The notes under the pieces: model-generated
Database searches by the model: none
Told to the model about the DNA's origin: nothing
The model's input: only the letters and a program-made list of their open reading frames with translations
Shown here: positions 14,482 to 22,741 of the stretch, in pieces
Position numbering within the stretch: the first letter of the stretch is position 1
Layout: each line of letters starts with the position of its first letter
DNA from: Sphingopyxis macrogoltabida
GTDB taxonomy: Bacteria; Pseudomonadota; Alphaproteobacteria; Sphingomonadales; Sphingomonadaceae
Length of the DNA: 33,219 bases
Assembly (NCBI GenBank): GCA_003241685.1
Contig: QFPJ01000035.1
Coordinates: forward strand, 1-33,219
Direction: 5' to 3'
Position numbers and translations under genes: made by a program

Positions 14482-14593
14482 TGTCTTTGGGGAGCCCCTC
14501 AAGCCACCAGATGAAGCGGGAAGTTGGCATTTGCAGGATTTCGGCCGCCGACCAGCCGGTATGCGACGCCAAGGCTAAGGCGCCCTGGCGCAC
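14474..14593 (-). CDS. GpE-like C-terminal frame, probably reached by -1 frameshift
   Basis: This frame encodes VRQGALALASHTGWSAAEIL then QMPTSRFIWWLEGLPKDNG, similar in form to the P2 GpE/E' family (short helix pair ending in a tryptophan-rich helix). No good ribosome-binding site precedes the GTG at 14593, but the same frame is open upstream into the chaperone gene. A TTTT run (14617-14614), three codons before that gene's TGA, lets tRNA-Phe slip from TTT back to TTT, entering this frame exactly at -1. The fusion would have about 135 residues. P2 makes E+E' in the same way. Confidence 0.75.
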   Translation of the reverse strand: MRQGALALASHTGWSAAEILQMPTSRFIWWLEGLPKDNG

Positions 14594-14604
14594 ATAGTCG
14601 GCGG

Positions 14605-14880
14605 TCAGTCCGTAAAATCCACGAATGCGCGCTGGACCCGCTTGTAATCGCGCAGCGACAGCTTGCGGATTTCGGCGGGCGACACTTCGCAGAGATTGGC
14701 GAAGAGGGTTATTTCACGCTCCGCGTCGTCACCCTTCGATTTTGTAGCGGAAAGCTGATCGTCAACGGTCGGTTCGCGCATAACCAGCGTGGCAATGGCC
14801 ACCCCGTCAATGTCGATCGCCTTGGCCAGCTTGATATGCGTGCCATCGTCTTTTTCTTCCAGCCATTCGGGCTTGTTCAT
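14605..14880 (-). CDS. Phage tail assembly chaperone (P2 gpE-like)
   Basis: The protein has 91 residues from the ATG at 14880. It starts MNKPEWLEEKDDGTHIKLAK and continues VMREPTVDDQLSATKSKGDD then FANLCEVSPAEIRKLSLRDY, the pattern of Phage_TAC proteins (P2 gpE, Mu gp41). It coats the tape measure protein during tail assembly. The 3' end carries the putative -1 slip site that would append the GpE-like tail. It is preceded by a hairpin at 14906-14932. Confidence 0.9.
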   Translation of the reverse strand: MNKPEWLEEKDDGTHIKLAKAIDIDGVAIATLVMREPTVDDQLSATKSKGDDAEREITLFANLCEVSPAEIRKLSLRDYKRVQRAFVDFTD

Positions 14881-14905
14881 CGCGATTTCCTTGCTTGGGT
14901 TATGC

Positions 14906-14932
14906 GGGGCGCCGATCAACGGGTGGCGCCCC
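14906..14932 (-). terminator. Hairpin after the tail-tube gene (attenuator candidate)
   Basis: An 8-bp perfect stem (14906-14913 with 14925-14932), loop 11 nt, lies between the tube stop (14942) and the chaperone start (14880). It has no clear T-run, so it may only weaken read-through or stabilise the tube mRNA 3' end. Confidence 0.45.
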
Positions 14933-14941
14933 TTCCGGGAA

Positions 14942-15451
14942 TTAGAGGCCCAGCGCCTTGCGGATCGGTGCCATTGCATCGACGCCGTTCACGACGCGGA
15001 CCATGTTCGGAACGTCGATTTCGTGAACGGTCGTTCCGCCGTGCTGCAATTTGTAATAATCGAGCGCCATCGACACCTTGAGCGGCGGCGCCTCGCCAGG
15101 CTTCGCGGTGCCTTGGTCGATTTCCTTGATCTTGCCGCGCATGCCGTGAACCACTGGCGTGACGGTGCCGTCATAGCTTTCCAGCGCCTCGCGGGCGGTG
15201 AGCGGAACCTGCGCGCCTTCGACCAAGCCGAACGCCGACAGGATGGCCTTGTCATATGACTTGAGCGTGAAAGAGCATTCCAGCTTTTCCAAGCCCATGG
15301 TCAATTCAACGGCGGCATCCATCCCGCCGCCGCGAAAATCTTCCGTGACAAGCGCCAGCTTGGGCGGGGTGAAATCCTCGACCTTGCCGGCGTGACCCTT
15401 GCCGTTGAAGAATAGATTGAAGGATTTGCGAACGTCGCTAGCAGCGCCCAT
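14942..15451 (-). CDS. Major tail tube protein (P2 gpFII-like)
   Basis: The protein has 169 residues, matching P2 FII (172). It shows KSFNLFFNGKGHAGKVEDFT at the N-terminus and GGMDAAVELTMGLEKLECSF in the middle; the end is DVPNMVRVVNGVDAMAPIRK ALGL. It forms the inner tube of the contractile tail. The ATG at 15451 follows the sheath stop by 1 bp, the usual FI-FII arrangement. Confidence 0.95.
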   Translation of the reverse strand: MGAASDVRKSFNLFFNGKGHAGKVEDFTPPKLALVTEDFRGGGMDAAVELTMGLEKLECSFTLKSYDKAILSAFGLVEGAQVPLTAREALESYDGTVTPVVHGMRGKIKEIDQGTAKPGEAPPLKVSMALDYYKLQHGGTTVHEIDVPNMVRVVNGVDAMAPIRKALGL

Positions 15452-15452
15452 G

Positions 15453-16961
15453 TTAGAAAATCTCCGTCAGATAATCATTGGTGAGCCGGCTTCGGAACGT
15501 GATGCGTTCGGCCGGATAGGTCCCCGAAAAATCGAAGTCGAAAAAGACGTTGCCGTCTGCGATGGCTTCGGGCGTGTTCAAGTCTTCATCGGCCCAGCAG
15601 CGGCCATTGATGATCGCGCCGGACGAACGGAGCGAGCGAAGGAAGGCGTTCACGCCATCGGTAACGGCGTCCACATATCCGGCGGTAATGCCCATATCGA
15701 CCGCCCACAGGTGAGCGCGCAAAAGGCTTTCGTTGACCATGTCGGCCGTGCGGCGGATCGAAAGAAACGACCATTTCGGATCGCTCGAAAGCGAGCGGTT
15801 GCCCCAAAGGCGATAGCCGTCCTGATTGATGATCGTCGCAATACCCGCTTCGTTCAGAAGATTTGCGCGGCAGTTCGGGTCGCCCAAAACGAAATCGACC
15901 GGGCGAACCGTGCCGACGATGCCGGCGATTGTCTGATTGGAGGGCGAGCGCCAGAAACCGTTATCGGCATCCGACTTTGCCATAACACCGGCAATGTAGG
16001 GCGACGGCGGCGCCTGGACGATTGCGCCCTCCCGGTCCACGCGCTTGACCCAGGGGTCGCACATATAGACGCGGGCACTGCCGAAATCATTGGCATAGGT
16101 CATCGCTGCCGCGTCGGTCGTATTGGGGCCGTCCGCCAGCACGGTCGCGCGCAGACGATCGGCTATGCCGACCAAAGCGGCGACAACGGCGTTGGCCGAG
16201 CCCGCACGTTGATGCGTGAAGCCGGGCGCCAGAAGAATGCGGGGCGCGACGCCAAGGCGGCTCTCGGCGCCAAGGAACGCGTGAATGCCCTCATAATCGC
16301 CGGTCCCGGCGTTCACGCCGCCCAGCACATTCGCAAGCGTTTCCTCGGCGTCCTCGCCTTCCTCGACGCGAACGACGACGACAACGGCGCCGACTTGCGC
16401 AAAAATGCCGTCCATGGCGGCGGGAAGCGTGCCGGCCGTGCCGAGCCGGGCGGCCTCACGCTGACTGCCAGCAACCAGCGTCGGCGTGTTGAGAGGAAAC
16501 GCCTCATCTTCACCCCCGGACAGGAACAGGCGCCCGCCCGCAACGGCGACGCCCGCGCCAGTGCTGCCGGCAAGTGCGGCAGCAGTCACAAGCGCGCTCG
16601 CGCCGGCATGGGCATTGATTGCCGCCAAAAGCAGCGCGCCAGTCGTGGTGACAGCGCCCGCGCCGCTGGTCGCGAGGGAAATTGTGATGGCGTTGCCATC
16701 GACCGTAACCGCGAGCGCCGAACTGTTGGCGGCGGGATCGACAAGGCGGATGCTGATATTGTTGCCGGCAACGCCAACCGCCTTGGCCGTGATCGACAGG
16801 CCGTTATTGGCGGCTGCGGTGCCGATCGACGCGGCCGACTTGACGCCCGACGCGCTGTCGGGCGCGGTGCCGACAATGCCGATGACCGACGATCGGACAA
16901 CAGCAATCGGGCGGGTGCCCGTATCGATTTCGAGAACTTCAACGCCGTGAAGGTAGGTCAT
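15453..16961 (-). CDS. Tail sheath protein (P2 gpFI-like)
   Basis: The protein has 502 residues. The N-terminus TYLHGVEVLEIDTGTRPIAV then VRSSVIGIVGTAPDSASG is the standard sheath opening. The C-terminal domain includes RRTADMVNESLLRAHLWAVD and ends GTYPAERITFRSRLTNDYLT EIF. Residues about 45-160 form an Ala/Gly-rich insertion with alternating hydrophobics (AVTVDGNAITISLATSGAGA), absent from P2 FI (396 aa), probably an added surface domain. Confidence 0.95.
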   Translation of the reverse strand: MTYLHGVEVLEIDTGTRPIAVVRSSVIGIVGTAPDSASGVKSAASIGTAAANNGLSITAKAVGVAGNNISIRLVDPAANSSALAVTVDGNAITISLATSGAGAVTTTGALLLAAINAHAGASALVTAAALAGSTGAGVAVAGGRLFLSGGEDEAFPLNTPTLVAGSQREAARLGTAGTLPAAMDGIFAQVGAVVVVVRVEEGEDAEETLANVLGGVNAGTGDYEGIHAFLGAESRLGVAPRILLAPGFTHQRAGSANAVVAALVGIADRLRATVLADGPNTTDAAAMTYANDFGSARVYMCDPWVKRVDREGAIVQAPPSPYIAGVMAKSDADNGFWRSPSNQTIAGIVGTVRPVDFVLGDPNCRANLLNEAGIATIINQDGYRLWGNRSLSSDPKWSFLSIRRTADMVNESLLRAHLWAVDMGITAGYVDAVTDGVNAFLRSLRSSGAIINGRCWADEDLNTPEAIADGNVFFDFDFSGTYPAERITFRSRLTNDYLTEIF

Positions 16962-17024
16962 TGGGTGCGGTTCCTAAGCGTGGTGTGCAATGTCATCCGC
17001 TTAGTGCGCCGCCGCCTGACGCAA

Positions 17025-17044
17025 TTCCTCCCCCGGAATTTCCG
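17025..17044 (-). repeat. Dispersed 19-bp element, copy 2
   Basis: Lies 5 bp after the fibre-assembly stop and 64 bp upstream of the sheath ATG. The remaining gap (16962-17024) holds no gene I can support. Confidence 0.9.
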
Positions 17045-17049
17045 AATGG

Positions 17050-17625
17050 TTACGCGGGCCAGCCGCTTTCAATGTCGATGGCCGCTACAGCCTCGACGGT
17101 TTCGGCGGCGTCGATCGCCAGCCCCATGGCTTTGCTGACGGCGTGGCACTGTGCCACAAAGTCCAGCACCGATTGTCCGGCCATAAGCATTTGCGTGCCG
17201 TCCAAGTCGGCAACGCTGTTGTCGGCAAGCTTCCACCCTATCGAGAACGGAGCGCCAGCGGCGGCGGCCATCATTGCCCCGGTCACTGCGCCGTTGATGT
17301 TGAGCCGGCTGGTCGGATCGGTGTCGAAACGGCCGATGCCGGGCACGTCATGGCCGCCGTCAATCCGGGCGTCCCGAATGCGCTTCACAGCTTCCCAGCG
17401 GGCCGCGCGGGCTTCCGCGATCGTCACGACCGGCGCAACGTAGGGCATCACTTCGACAGCATCGGCCGCAATTGCTGATTGCAGCGCCTCCCATTCATTG
17501 GGGGTAGCGGACGGGTGAATATGATATGGCAGGCCGTTGCGTTCGCCGTGGTAGCCGTCGCTCCCCGGATTTCCAGAAATAGCCGCAACGGCGGGCGCAA
17601 AGCCCATACTTAGAATATCGGTCAA
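17050..17625 (-). CDS. Tail fibre assembly-like protein (DUF4376 type)
   Basis: The protein has 191 residues from a TTG at 17625, which overlaps the fibre stop (TTGA) and has GGAGG 7 nt upstream; an ATG at 17607 is an alternative. The C-terminal 100 residues (ARAARWEAVKRIRDARIDGG, then AMMAAAAGAPFSIGWKLADN) correspond to DUF4376, the domain often found beside or within phage fibre proteins. It probably helps fold or attach the fibre encoded just upstream. Confidence 0.85.
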   Translation of the reverse strand: MTDILSMGFAPAVAAISGNPGSDGYHGERNGLPYHIHPSATPNEWEALQSAIAADAVEVMPYVAPVVTIAEARAARWEAVKRIRDARIDGGHDVPGIGRFDTDPTSRLNINGAVTGAMMAAAAGAPFSIGWKLADNSVADLDGTQMLMAGQSVLDFVAQCHAVSKAMGLAIDAAETVEAVAAIDIESGWPA

Positions 17626-18899
17626 GCCATCCTCCAACAGAAGCCGAACGCCCAATTCAGCGTTCCCGGTGTGAAAACTCGCGTGCCGCCGGCCGCTATC
17701 CCGGTGTAGCCCTGCCCATTGTTGTAAATCGAATAGGCCCAGGTTCCCCCGGCCGGAACGTAGATGCCTGTCCCGTCAACGATCGGAGGGACCCATTGGC
17801 CGACGCCTGCCTCAAGCGTCGGGACAGGCGCCTTGGTTGACATGATGCCGCCGCCGATCGCGAGCAGCGGCGTGCCGTTCGTCACCACCCAGGCGCCGGC
17901 GGCGCGCCAGGTGATGGTGCAGAAATCGGACCCCGATATGGTCACCGATGTGACGGCAGACCCGCCGGATGCGGTGCCGACCGCGATCACATCCGCGCCG
18001 GCGCGCTCAATGGTCCAGGTCGCGCCCTGACAGAAAAAATGGAAGGCGGCGCCATCGGGCAGGGTTGCCCCCGATGGCAGCGTCACCGTCGATTCGCCGC
18101 CACCGCCCAGGATCACCACGCTTCCGGCTTCATGGTAGGCAATCGCGCCGCCTTCGTTGATCTGGATGACGCCGCGCATGTTGCCCAGCGCGCGCTGGAC
18201 GAAGGCCGTGGTCGCCAGCGATGTGTCATTGTCGAACTGCGCGGCATGGGGGGCGCGCGGGTCGCCTGTGAATGTGGGCGAAGCGAGCAGCGCATATTCC
18301 GCGCCCTCCTTGCCATCGAGCAGATCGGCATCGATCCCGCTGCCCGCGCCGTCCTGCGCCAGCAGCCAGGGCAACAGCGCCGCCTTGCCCTTTTTCGGGG
18401 TGACGATGCGTTCGTCGTCGGTACCCGCGTTCGCCTCGGCCTGCGTTGCCAACTCGGCGATGCCCTGCACAGTCTCGGTCGCGGGGGGCAGGATGAAATT
18501 GGTGTCGCCGAACGTGACAAGCGCCGCGTCAATGTCCTCAAACTTGATGTCAAGCGCGAGCATTGTAGGCGTGGCGGGTGTCTTGTTCAGAATGGGCGAA
18601 GCCTGCCCGTAGATTGCAAACAGCGTCCCATCTTCCAGATAGAGCGCGAACCCACGCAACGCGTATTCGTCGGCGGTTTCGTCCCGCGCGAGCACGTGGA
18701 TCATGTCTGGCGCGAGGACGGTGCCGCCCAGCGCATCGACGCGCTTAAACTCGCCCGGCAATGCTGTTTGCGAGGGCGCCGGCACGAAAGCGGCCTCCGT
18801 AAAACCGACTTCGGCAATTTCAACCGGATCGGTTCCCGTGCCCTCCGCATTGACCAACGCGGCGCGTCCGGCTGTCGTGACTGTCAGAATGATCGACAT
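17622..18899 (-). CDS. Tail fibre protein (P2 gpH-like)
   Basis: The protein has 425 residues. The N-terminus (SIILTVTTAGRAALVNAEGT ... VEIAEVGFTE ... ALRGFALYLEDGTLFAIYGQ) is the P2 gpH-type baseplate-attachment domain. The centre holds fibre motifs LLDGKEGAEYALLASPTFTG and NDTSLATTAFVQRALG. The beta-rich end, AAGGTRVFTPGTLNWAFGFC WRMA, is a Gly/aromatic tip likely to bind the host receptor. The distal half is expected to vary most between relatives. Confidence 0.92.
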   Translation of the reverse strand: MSIILTVTTAGRAALVNAEGTGTDPVEIAEVGFTEAAFVPAPSQTALPGEFKRVDALGGTVLAPDMIHVLARDETADEYALRGFALYLEDGTLFAIYGQASPILNKTPATPTMLALDIKFEDIDAALVTFGDTNFILPPATETVQGIAELATQAEANAGTDDERIVTPKKGKAALLPWLLAQDGAGSGIDADLLDGKEGAEYALLASPTFTGDPRAPHAAQFDNDTSLATTAFVQRALGNMRGVIQINEGGAIAYHEAGSVVILGGGGESTVTLPSGATLPDGAAFHFFCQGATWTIERAGADVIAVGTASGGSAVTSVTISGSDFCTITWRAAGAWVVTNGTPLLAIGGGIMSTKAPVPTLEAGVGQWVPPIVDGTGIYVPAGGTWAYSIYNNGQGYTGIAAGGTRVFTPGTLNWAFGFCWRMA

Positions 18900-18910
18900 T
18901 TGAAGTTTCC

Positions 18911-19456
18911 CTATTCGGCGGACGCGCGGACGCGGTGCACAGCGACGGAGCGAGCCACCCCGACAAGACGAATGGCGCCAGCGGCGGACAGGCCCTGCGT
19001 GAAGGTGAAGCGCGATCGAACGGGCTTCGTGCGCGTTACTTCGGCAATGATCGCGTCAACGTAATCGCCGGGCAGTGAACCAAGCCCGCCGCCCACGGTG
19101 AGCGTGATGGAAAATGTGTGCGGCGGCTGCGGCGGATCGAATTGCCACCACTCTTTCAGAGTAAGCGCCGCGCCGAAGCTGTTGACCACATCGGCCACGC
19201 TCTTGGCCGTTCCCTTCCGGCGCTGGATCGGAATTGCGGCGGCAATGCGCGAACGCTTCACCTGTTCGGGCCAATCCGCATTCCAATCATCAATCGACAG
19301 CCCCCACGCCAGCCATGGCAGCAAATCGGCAGGACAGTCCGCAGCGGACCAAACCGCGCGCGTGGGAATGGGAAGCCCGCCTATATCCGATATGGCGGCC
19401 TCAACGTCGCGCTCTTGCTTGGTGGCGTTGGCGGGCAGGATTGAAACGAACGTCAC
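18911..19456 (-). CDS. Baseplate protein I (P2 gpI-like)
   Basis: The protein has 181 residues from a GTG at 19456 overlapping the gpJ stop (GTGA). It shows FVSILPANATKQERDVEAAI, then LPWLAWGLSIDDWNADWPEQ and a KGTAKSVADVVNSFG segment, all diagnostic for phage tail protein I. It joins fibres to the baseplate wedge. P2 gpI has 176 residues. Confidence 0.95.
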   Translation of the reverse strand: MTFVSILPANATKQERDVEAAISDIGGLPIPTRAVWSAADCPADLLPWLAWGLSIDDWNADWPEQVKRSRIAAAIPIQRRKGTAKSVADVVNSFGAALTLKEWWQFDPPQPPHTFSITLTVGGGLGSLPGDYVDAIIAEVTRTKPVRSRFTFTQGLSAAGAIRLVGVARSVAVHRVRASAE

Positions 19457-20346
19457 TCGCCGACACCCGCGTAGGTCACGGCCATGCCCGTGCAAAATGC
19501 CGCCTGGTTGGGGGCGACTTCAATGTCCGCCCCCGGTGCGACAAGTTCGACATTCTGCACGCCCTCGACGTGAAGCGCGGCATATAGCCCCGACAGCGTT
19601 ATATCCCGCCCAAGGCGATGCGACAGGGCGACATATTCGGCAAGCCGCGCCTCGGCAGCGGCTATGACAACGGCGGCATCCGGGCCAACGAAAGTCGTTA
19701 TTTCCGCCTCTACGGCATAGGGGATAATTTCGGCCGCCTGCACGGTGACGTGATCGGTAAGGGGGCGGACACTCCCGTTTTCCAGATAGTTTGCGACTGC
19801 CGCGACCACTTCGGGGGCAGGCTCGCCGTCCCCCGTGCGCGACAGGATGGAAACCAGCACTTCGCCGGGTTCGGGGCTTTCAACGCTGGCGTCCAATACG
19901 TCCGCGTCGGCCGTGAGCGCATGGAAAATATAGGCACCCTCCGGGCCGGCAACCGAATAACCCTCCGGCGCAAGGACCATGCGGCGCCGAAAATCATCGT
20001 CGCTTTCATTGACGGCGGGTGCCCCGGTTTCAGGATCGGCGGGCGTCACTGTCAGGCGCGCGACGCCGAACAGCGCCGCGATATGGTCAAGGTCGTTGCC
20101 CTTGGCATAGGCTGGCATGACAGCCTTGACCGCATCGTTGACGCGCTGCCGCAAGATCAGTTCGCGATACGCCGCAACCTCAAGAATTTTTATCGCCGGG
20201 TCGCTTTCGACCAGCGCCGTAAAAGCCGGGTCGCGCGTGCGCAGATCGGCCAGCATAGACGAGAAAATCGTCTCAAAATCCAGCGCCTCGACTGCATCGG
20301 GCGGCGTCAAAAGCGACAGATTGACGGCGGAAAACGCGCTAGGCAT
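19453..20346 (-). CDS. Baseplate wedge protein J (P2 gpJ-like)
   Basis: The protein has 297 residues (P2: 302). It shows LSLLTPPDAVEALDFETIFS, then LRQRVNDAVKAVMPAYAKGN DLDHIAALFGV, the conserved gpJ block, followed by APEGYSVAGPEGAYIFHALT. It starts within TGATG at the end of the gpW-like gene and overlaps gpI by GTGA, so J, I and W are translationally coupled. Confidence 0.96.
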   Translation of the reverse strand: MPSAFSAVNLSLLTPPDAVEALDFETIFSSMLADLRTRDPAFTALVESDPAIKILEVAAYRELILRQRVNDAVKAVMPAYAKGNDLDHIAALFGVARLTVTPADPETGAPAVNESDDDFRRRMVLAPEGYSVAGPEGAYIFHALTADADVLDASVESPEPGEVLVSILSRTGDGEPAPEVVAAVANYLENGSVRPLTDHVTVQAAEIIPYAVEAEITTFVGPDAAVVIAAAEARLAEYVALSHRLGRDITLSGLYAALHVEGVQNVELVAPGADIEVAPNQAAFCTGMAVTYAGVGE

Positions 20347-20684
20347 CAGTTCACCAAGATGCCATCGAGCGACACGGCAGAGCCGTCCGGCAGATAGGTG
20401 CCGGTAATATTAAGTTCGATGCTGCCAGGGGTCGCGGACGTGGCCCGCACGGCATCGACCGAAATTCGCGGCTCCCATCGGCCAAGCGCGCCGATCGTTG
20501 CGGCATAGATCGCCAGCAGCGTGGAGCGGTTCATGGGCCGATCAACCAAATCGGGAATGTCGCTGCCATACTCGCGACGCATCACGCGCGTGCCGCGCCG
20601 CGTCGTCAGAATGTCCCGCACCGACTGGCGCAAATGGCCGATGCCGGATAGCGGCGCGCCGTTGGTGACATTCATCCCGTGCAT
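20346..20684 (-). CDS. Baseplate wedge protein W (P2 gpW / T4 gp25-like)
   Basis: The protein has 112 residues. It contains GHLRQSVRDILTTRRGTRVM RREYGSDIPDLVDRP, the gp25/GPW lysozyme-related core, then WEPRISVDAVRA. Two in-frame ATGs (20684 and 20675) are possible; neither has a strong ribosome-binding site. It initiates sheath polymerisation at the baseplate. Confidence 0.93.
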   Translation of the reverse strand: MHGMNVTNGAPLSGIGHLRQSVRDILTTRRGTRVMRREYGSDIPDLVDRPMNRSTLLAIYAATIGALGRWEPRISVDAVRATSATPGSIELNITGTYLPDGSAVSLDGILVN

Positions 20685-20714
20685 GGGATGCGATTGCCCG
20701 TGGACGCCCTCCGT

Positions 20715-20734
20715 TTCCTCCCCCGGAATTTCCG
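20715..20734 (-). repeat. Dispersed 19-bp element, copy 3
   Basis: Begins 3 bp after the gpV stop and ends 31 bp before the gpW ATG at 20684. Confidence 0.9.
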
Positions 20735-20737
20735 TCC

Positions 20738-21325
20738 CTAGGTCGGCGGGCCACTGGTCGCGCTGCCGGACTGCACCCCGATATGCGTATGCGTCTTGCC
20801 GATCGACTTGCCGCCATGCGTTACGGCGCCGCCGTTGAACGTCGCGTCCCCGTCAACTATCAGCGCCCCGGTGCAATGCGTCTCGGGCGCGTCGAGCGTC
20901 ACGCTTTCGGCCGCGATCGTCGCCGACTGGCAGTTTACAACGACTGTCGCGGTTCCGGCGTCCACGGTTAGGGCGTGGGATGCGCTGTCATAGCTGACGC
21001 GCGTTCCATCGGGGAACTCGGCAATATGAACGTCCGCGCTGTCCGTTGGCGCGTCGTGATCGTCCTGGTAGATCGCCGGACCTATGACCGCCTGCGCGGT
21101 GTCGCCGTAAGGTGAGAATATCACGCGCTGTTCGCCGACAGACGGCGCCGACGCGGTGCGCGTCGTTCCGGCTCGCGATACGCCCCATGGAAGCCATTCG
21201 CTTTCAAGTCCGCCGAAACGGACCCGCGCACGGCGTTCGGCCGCGTCCACTTCCATGACGACGCCAAGGCGAATGAGATTGTTGACCGCGCGTTCACTTT
21301 CGGCCGCCGCCCAACCGTCCCTCAT
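20738..21325 (-). CDS. Baseplate spike protein (P2 gpV-like)
   Basis: The protein has 195 residues. An N-terminal OB-fold region (VNNLIRLGVVMEVDAAERRA RVRFGG ... WLPWGVSRAGTTRT) is followed by a beta-helical tail with ALIVDGDATFNGGAVTHGGK, ending KTHTHIGVQSGSATSGPPT. The HTH triplet with surrounding residues is the His-x-His iron-binding tip of P2-type spikes. It punctures the outer membrane. The ATG overlaps the upstream stop (ATGA). Confidence 0.95.
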   Translation of the reverse strand: MRDGWAAAESERAVNNLIRLGVVMEVDAAERRARVRFGGLESEWLPWGVSRAGTTRTASAPSVGEQRVIFSPYGDTAQAVIGPAIYQDDHDAPTDSADVHIAEFPDGTRVSYDSASHALTVDAGTATVVVNCQSATIAAESVTLDAPETHCTGALIVDGDATFNGGAVTHGGKSIGKTHTHIGVQSGSATSGPPT

Positions 21326-21861
21326 TCGCCGGCAATCTGTTCGTAGTCATCGACATGGCCCGGTCCAATCGCGGGAGCGGTGCCAAGGTGAACCGTTGTT
21401 GGAATGGGGGTCGGCTTCCATACCGTTTCGCCCAGGTCGATCGTCTGGCGCCACTCAACGCGCCATACTTCATATTGGTCAAGTTCCGGGTCGAAATCGT
21501 CGGGCCACGCGCCGACGACTTGCGCAGCGCCGACAGGCTGGCCCCAGCGTTGCTTGTGCGCAAAGGCCGCGAATGCGAGCGCCAGCTTTCGAATTTCCAG
21601 TTTCGGCAATAGACCCGGCTGTCGGAAGCCCATAAGGAAGCGCGCGGAGAAATTCGCGACGCCCGATAGCTGCCCGGTGCCCGGATCGGTATCGGCGTCG
21701 GCCTCAAATTCTGTCAGTTCAACCAGACACGCCGGGGTCGGGATTTTATCGCGATCCTCGGAATATGCCTCGACGAAATCAAGGCTCGGAAATTGCCCGC
21801 GTATCGCGACGACAATGGCGGCGTGCAGGCCATCCAGCGTGATTTCGGTATTCGCGTCCAT
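21322..21861 (-). CDS. Putative tail terminator / Gp37-like protein
   Basis: The protein has 179 residues. It starts ITLDGLHAAIVVAIRGQFPS and continues PTPACLVELTEFEADADTDP, FSARFLMGFRQ and a C-terminal DQYEVWRVEWRQTIDLGETV W. This pattern of an N-terminal helix, a loop naming a V-E-L-x-E/D strand and a W-x-V-x-W-x-Q strand resembles tail terminators of the Mu gp37/lambda gpU type. It also occupies the lambda U position after Z. Assignment is by position and pattern, not certain. Confidence 0.6.
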   Translation of the reverse strand: MDANTEITLDGLHAAIVVAIRGQFPSLDFVEAYSEDRDKIPTPACLVELTEFEADADTDPGTGQLSGVANFSARFLMGFRQPGLLPKLEIRKLALAFAAFAHKQRWGQPVGAAQVVGAWPDDFDPELDQYEVWRVEWRQTIDLGETVWKPTPIPTTVHLGTAPAIGPGHVDDYEQIAGE

Positions 21862-22424
21862 TATTGGCCCTTCCCGACGCCGTGTTTCGCGCGCGCTAGA
21901 GCGTCACGCTCGAAATGCTTCCAGAAGATCGCGGCGACTTGCTCGAAAATCTCACCCTCAACAAAACTGTCCATCTGGTCTTTGACCGGCACGCGCCCTT
22001 CATCGACCGGAAGGCGCTCGCGCCCTCGACGGAACAGGATCGCGGGCCCGCTTCCGCTACGGGCCTTGCGGACAAAGCCATTCGGGAACGATACCGCACC
22101 GGCCTTGCCGACGAACGTCGCGCCCTTGGTATTCGACGACAAACGACCGCGCAGCGCGGAAACTGGCATGTCGTTCATGCCATACCAAAGCCGGACGCCC
22201 TCGGCCCGCGTCCCGCGAACCTTGACCGACTTGAGACGCAGCCGAAGGTAGGACACCTTTCGAACGTCCAGTTCGGATTTAAGGCCCCTTTCCGACATGC
22301 GGCGCAGTGCGGACGTGGTGCGGGCAAGCGCGCGCGTCATCGCGTATCGGACCTGTTTTTCGGTAAGGGCCAGGTCAAGCGCAAGCTTTTCAATCTCGCG
22401 CCCATCTATTTTCAGATCGAACAT
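21861..22424 (-). CDS. Minor tail / tail completion protein Z-like (lambda gpZ)
   Basis: The protein has 187 residues, close to lambda gpZ (192). It has the typical FDLKIDGREIEKLALDLALT opening, ALARTTSALRRMSERGLKSE, a basic core VSYLRLRLKSVKVRG and LWYGMNDMPVSALRG. GpZ-like proteins complete the tail at the head-proximal end and help position the DNA end. Its stop overlaps the next start (TAATG). Confidence 0.85.
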   Translation of the reverse strand: MFDLKIDGREIEKLALDLALTEKQVRYAMTRALARTTSALRRMSERGLKSELDVRKVSYLRLRLKSVKVRGTRAEGVRLWYGMNDMPVSALRGRLSSNTKGATFVGKAGAVSFPNGFVRKARSGSGPAILFRRGRERLPVDEGRVPVKDQMDSFVEGEIFEQVAAIFWKHFERDALARAKHGVGKGQ

Positions 22425-22427
22425 GGA

Positions 22428-22739
22428 TCAGGCTTCCGCCAGTTCCAAGGAAGCCATGCCGTCCCCGGTCGATTTCGGGCCAGCCAAGATTGAATAGGAC
22501 TTGCCCGCGATCGTCGCCGCGTCGCCGCGACGGATGCCCGCAAGGTCGAATTCCTTCGCCAGAAAGCGGGGGCGGCTGGTGTCCATGTCATATTCGCCAA
22601 GTTCGGCGTTCATGTAGGGATCGTCAAAAATCCCGTTCACCACGCGCGTTTCGCCCGCGCGGGTTTCAATGGACGCAGACACGGCGAAATCCGCCGGGTC
22701 AAGGAATGCGTCCAAATCCTCCCATGCGGGCGAAGGCAT
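22428..22739 (-). CDS. Head-tail joining protein (lambda gpFII-like)
   Basis: The protein has 103 residues. It shows WEDLDAFLDPADFAVSASIE, then VVNGIFDDPYMNAELGEYDM and FDLAGIRRGDAATIAGKSYS I, the Phage_ATP-binding/head-tail joining family (gpFII, 117 aa in lambda). It binds below the portal and connector and provides the tail attachment site. Confidence 0.85.
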   Translation of the reverse strand: MPSPAWEDLDAFLDPADFAVSASIETRAGETRVVNGIFDDPYMNAELGEYDMDTSRPRFLAKEFDLAGIRRGDAATIAGKSYSILAGPKSTGDGMASLELAEA

Positions 22740-22741
22740 GA

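Noticed and set aside
14593..14607. Independent translation start for the GpE-like frame
   Set aside because: No Shine-Dalgarno sequence at the GTG; the -1 frameshift from the chaperone gene explains the frame better.
15399..17138. Long plus-strand open frame (579 codons) opposite the sheath gene
   Set aside because: It is antisense to a certain tail sheath gene, its product is Arg/Gly/Asp-rich without any recognisable motif, and it arises from high-GC codon bias.
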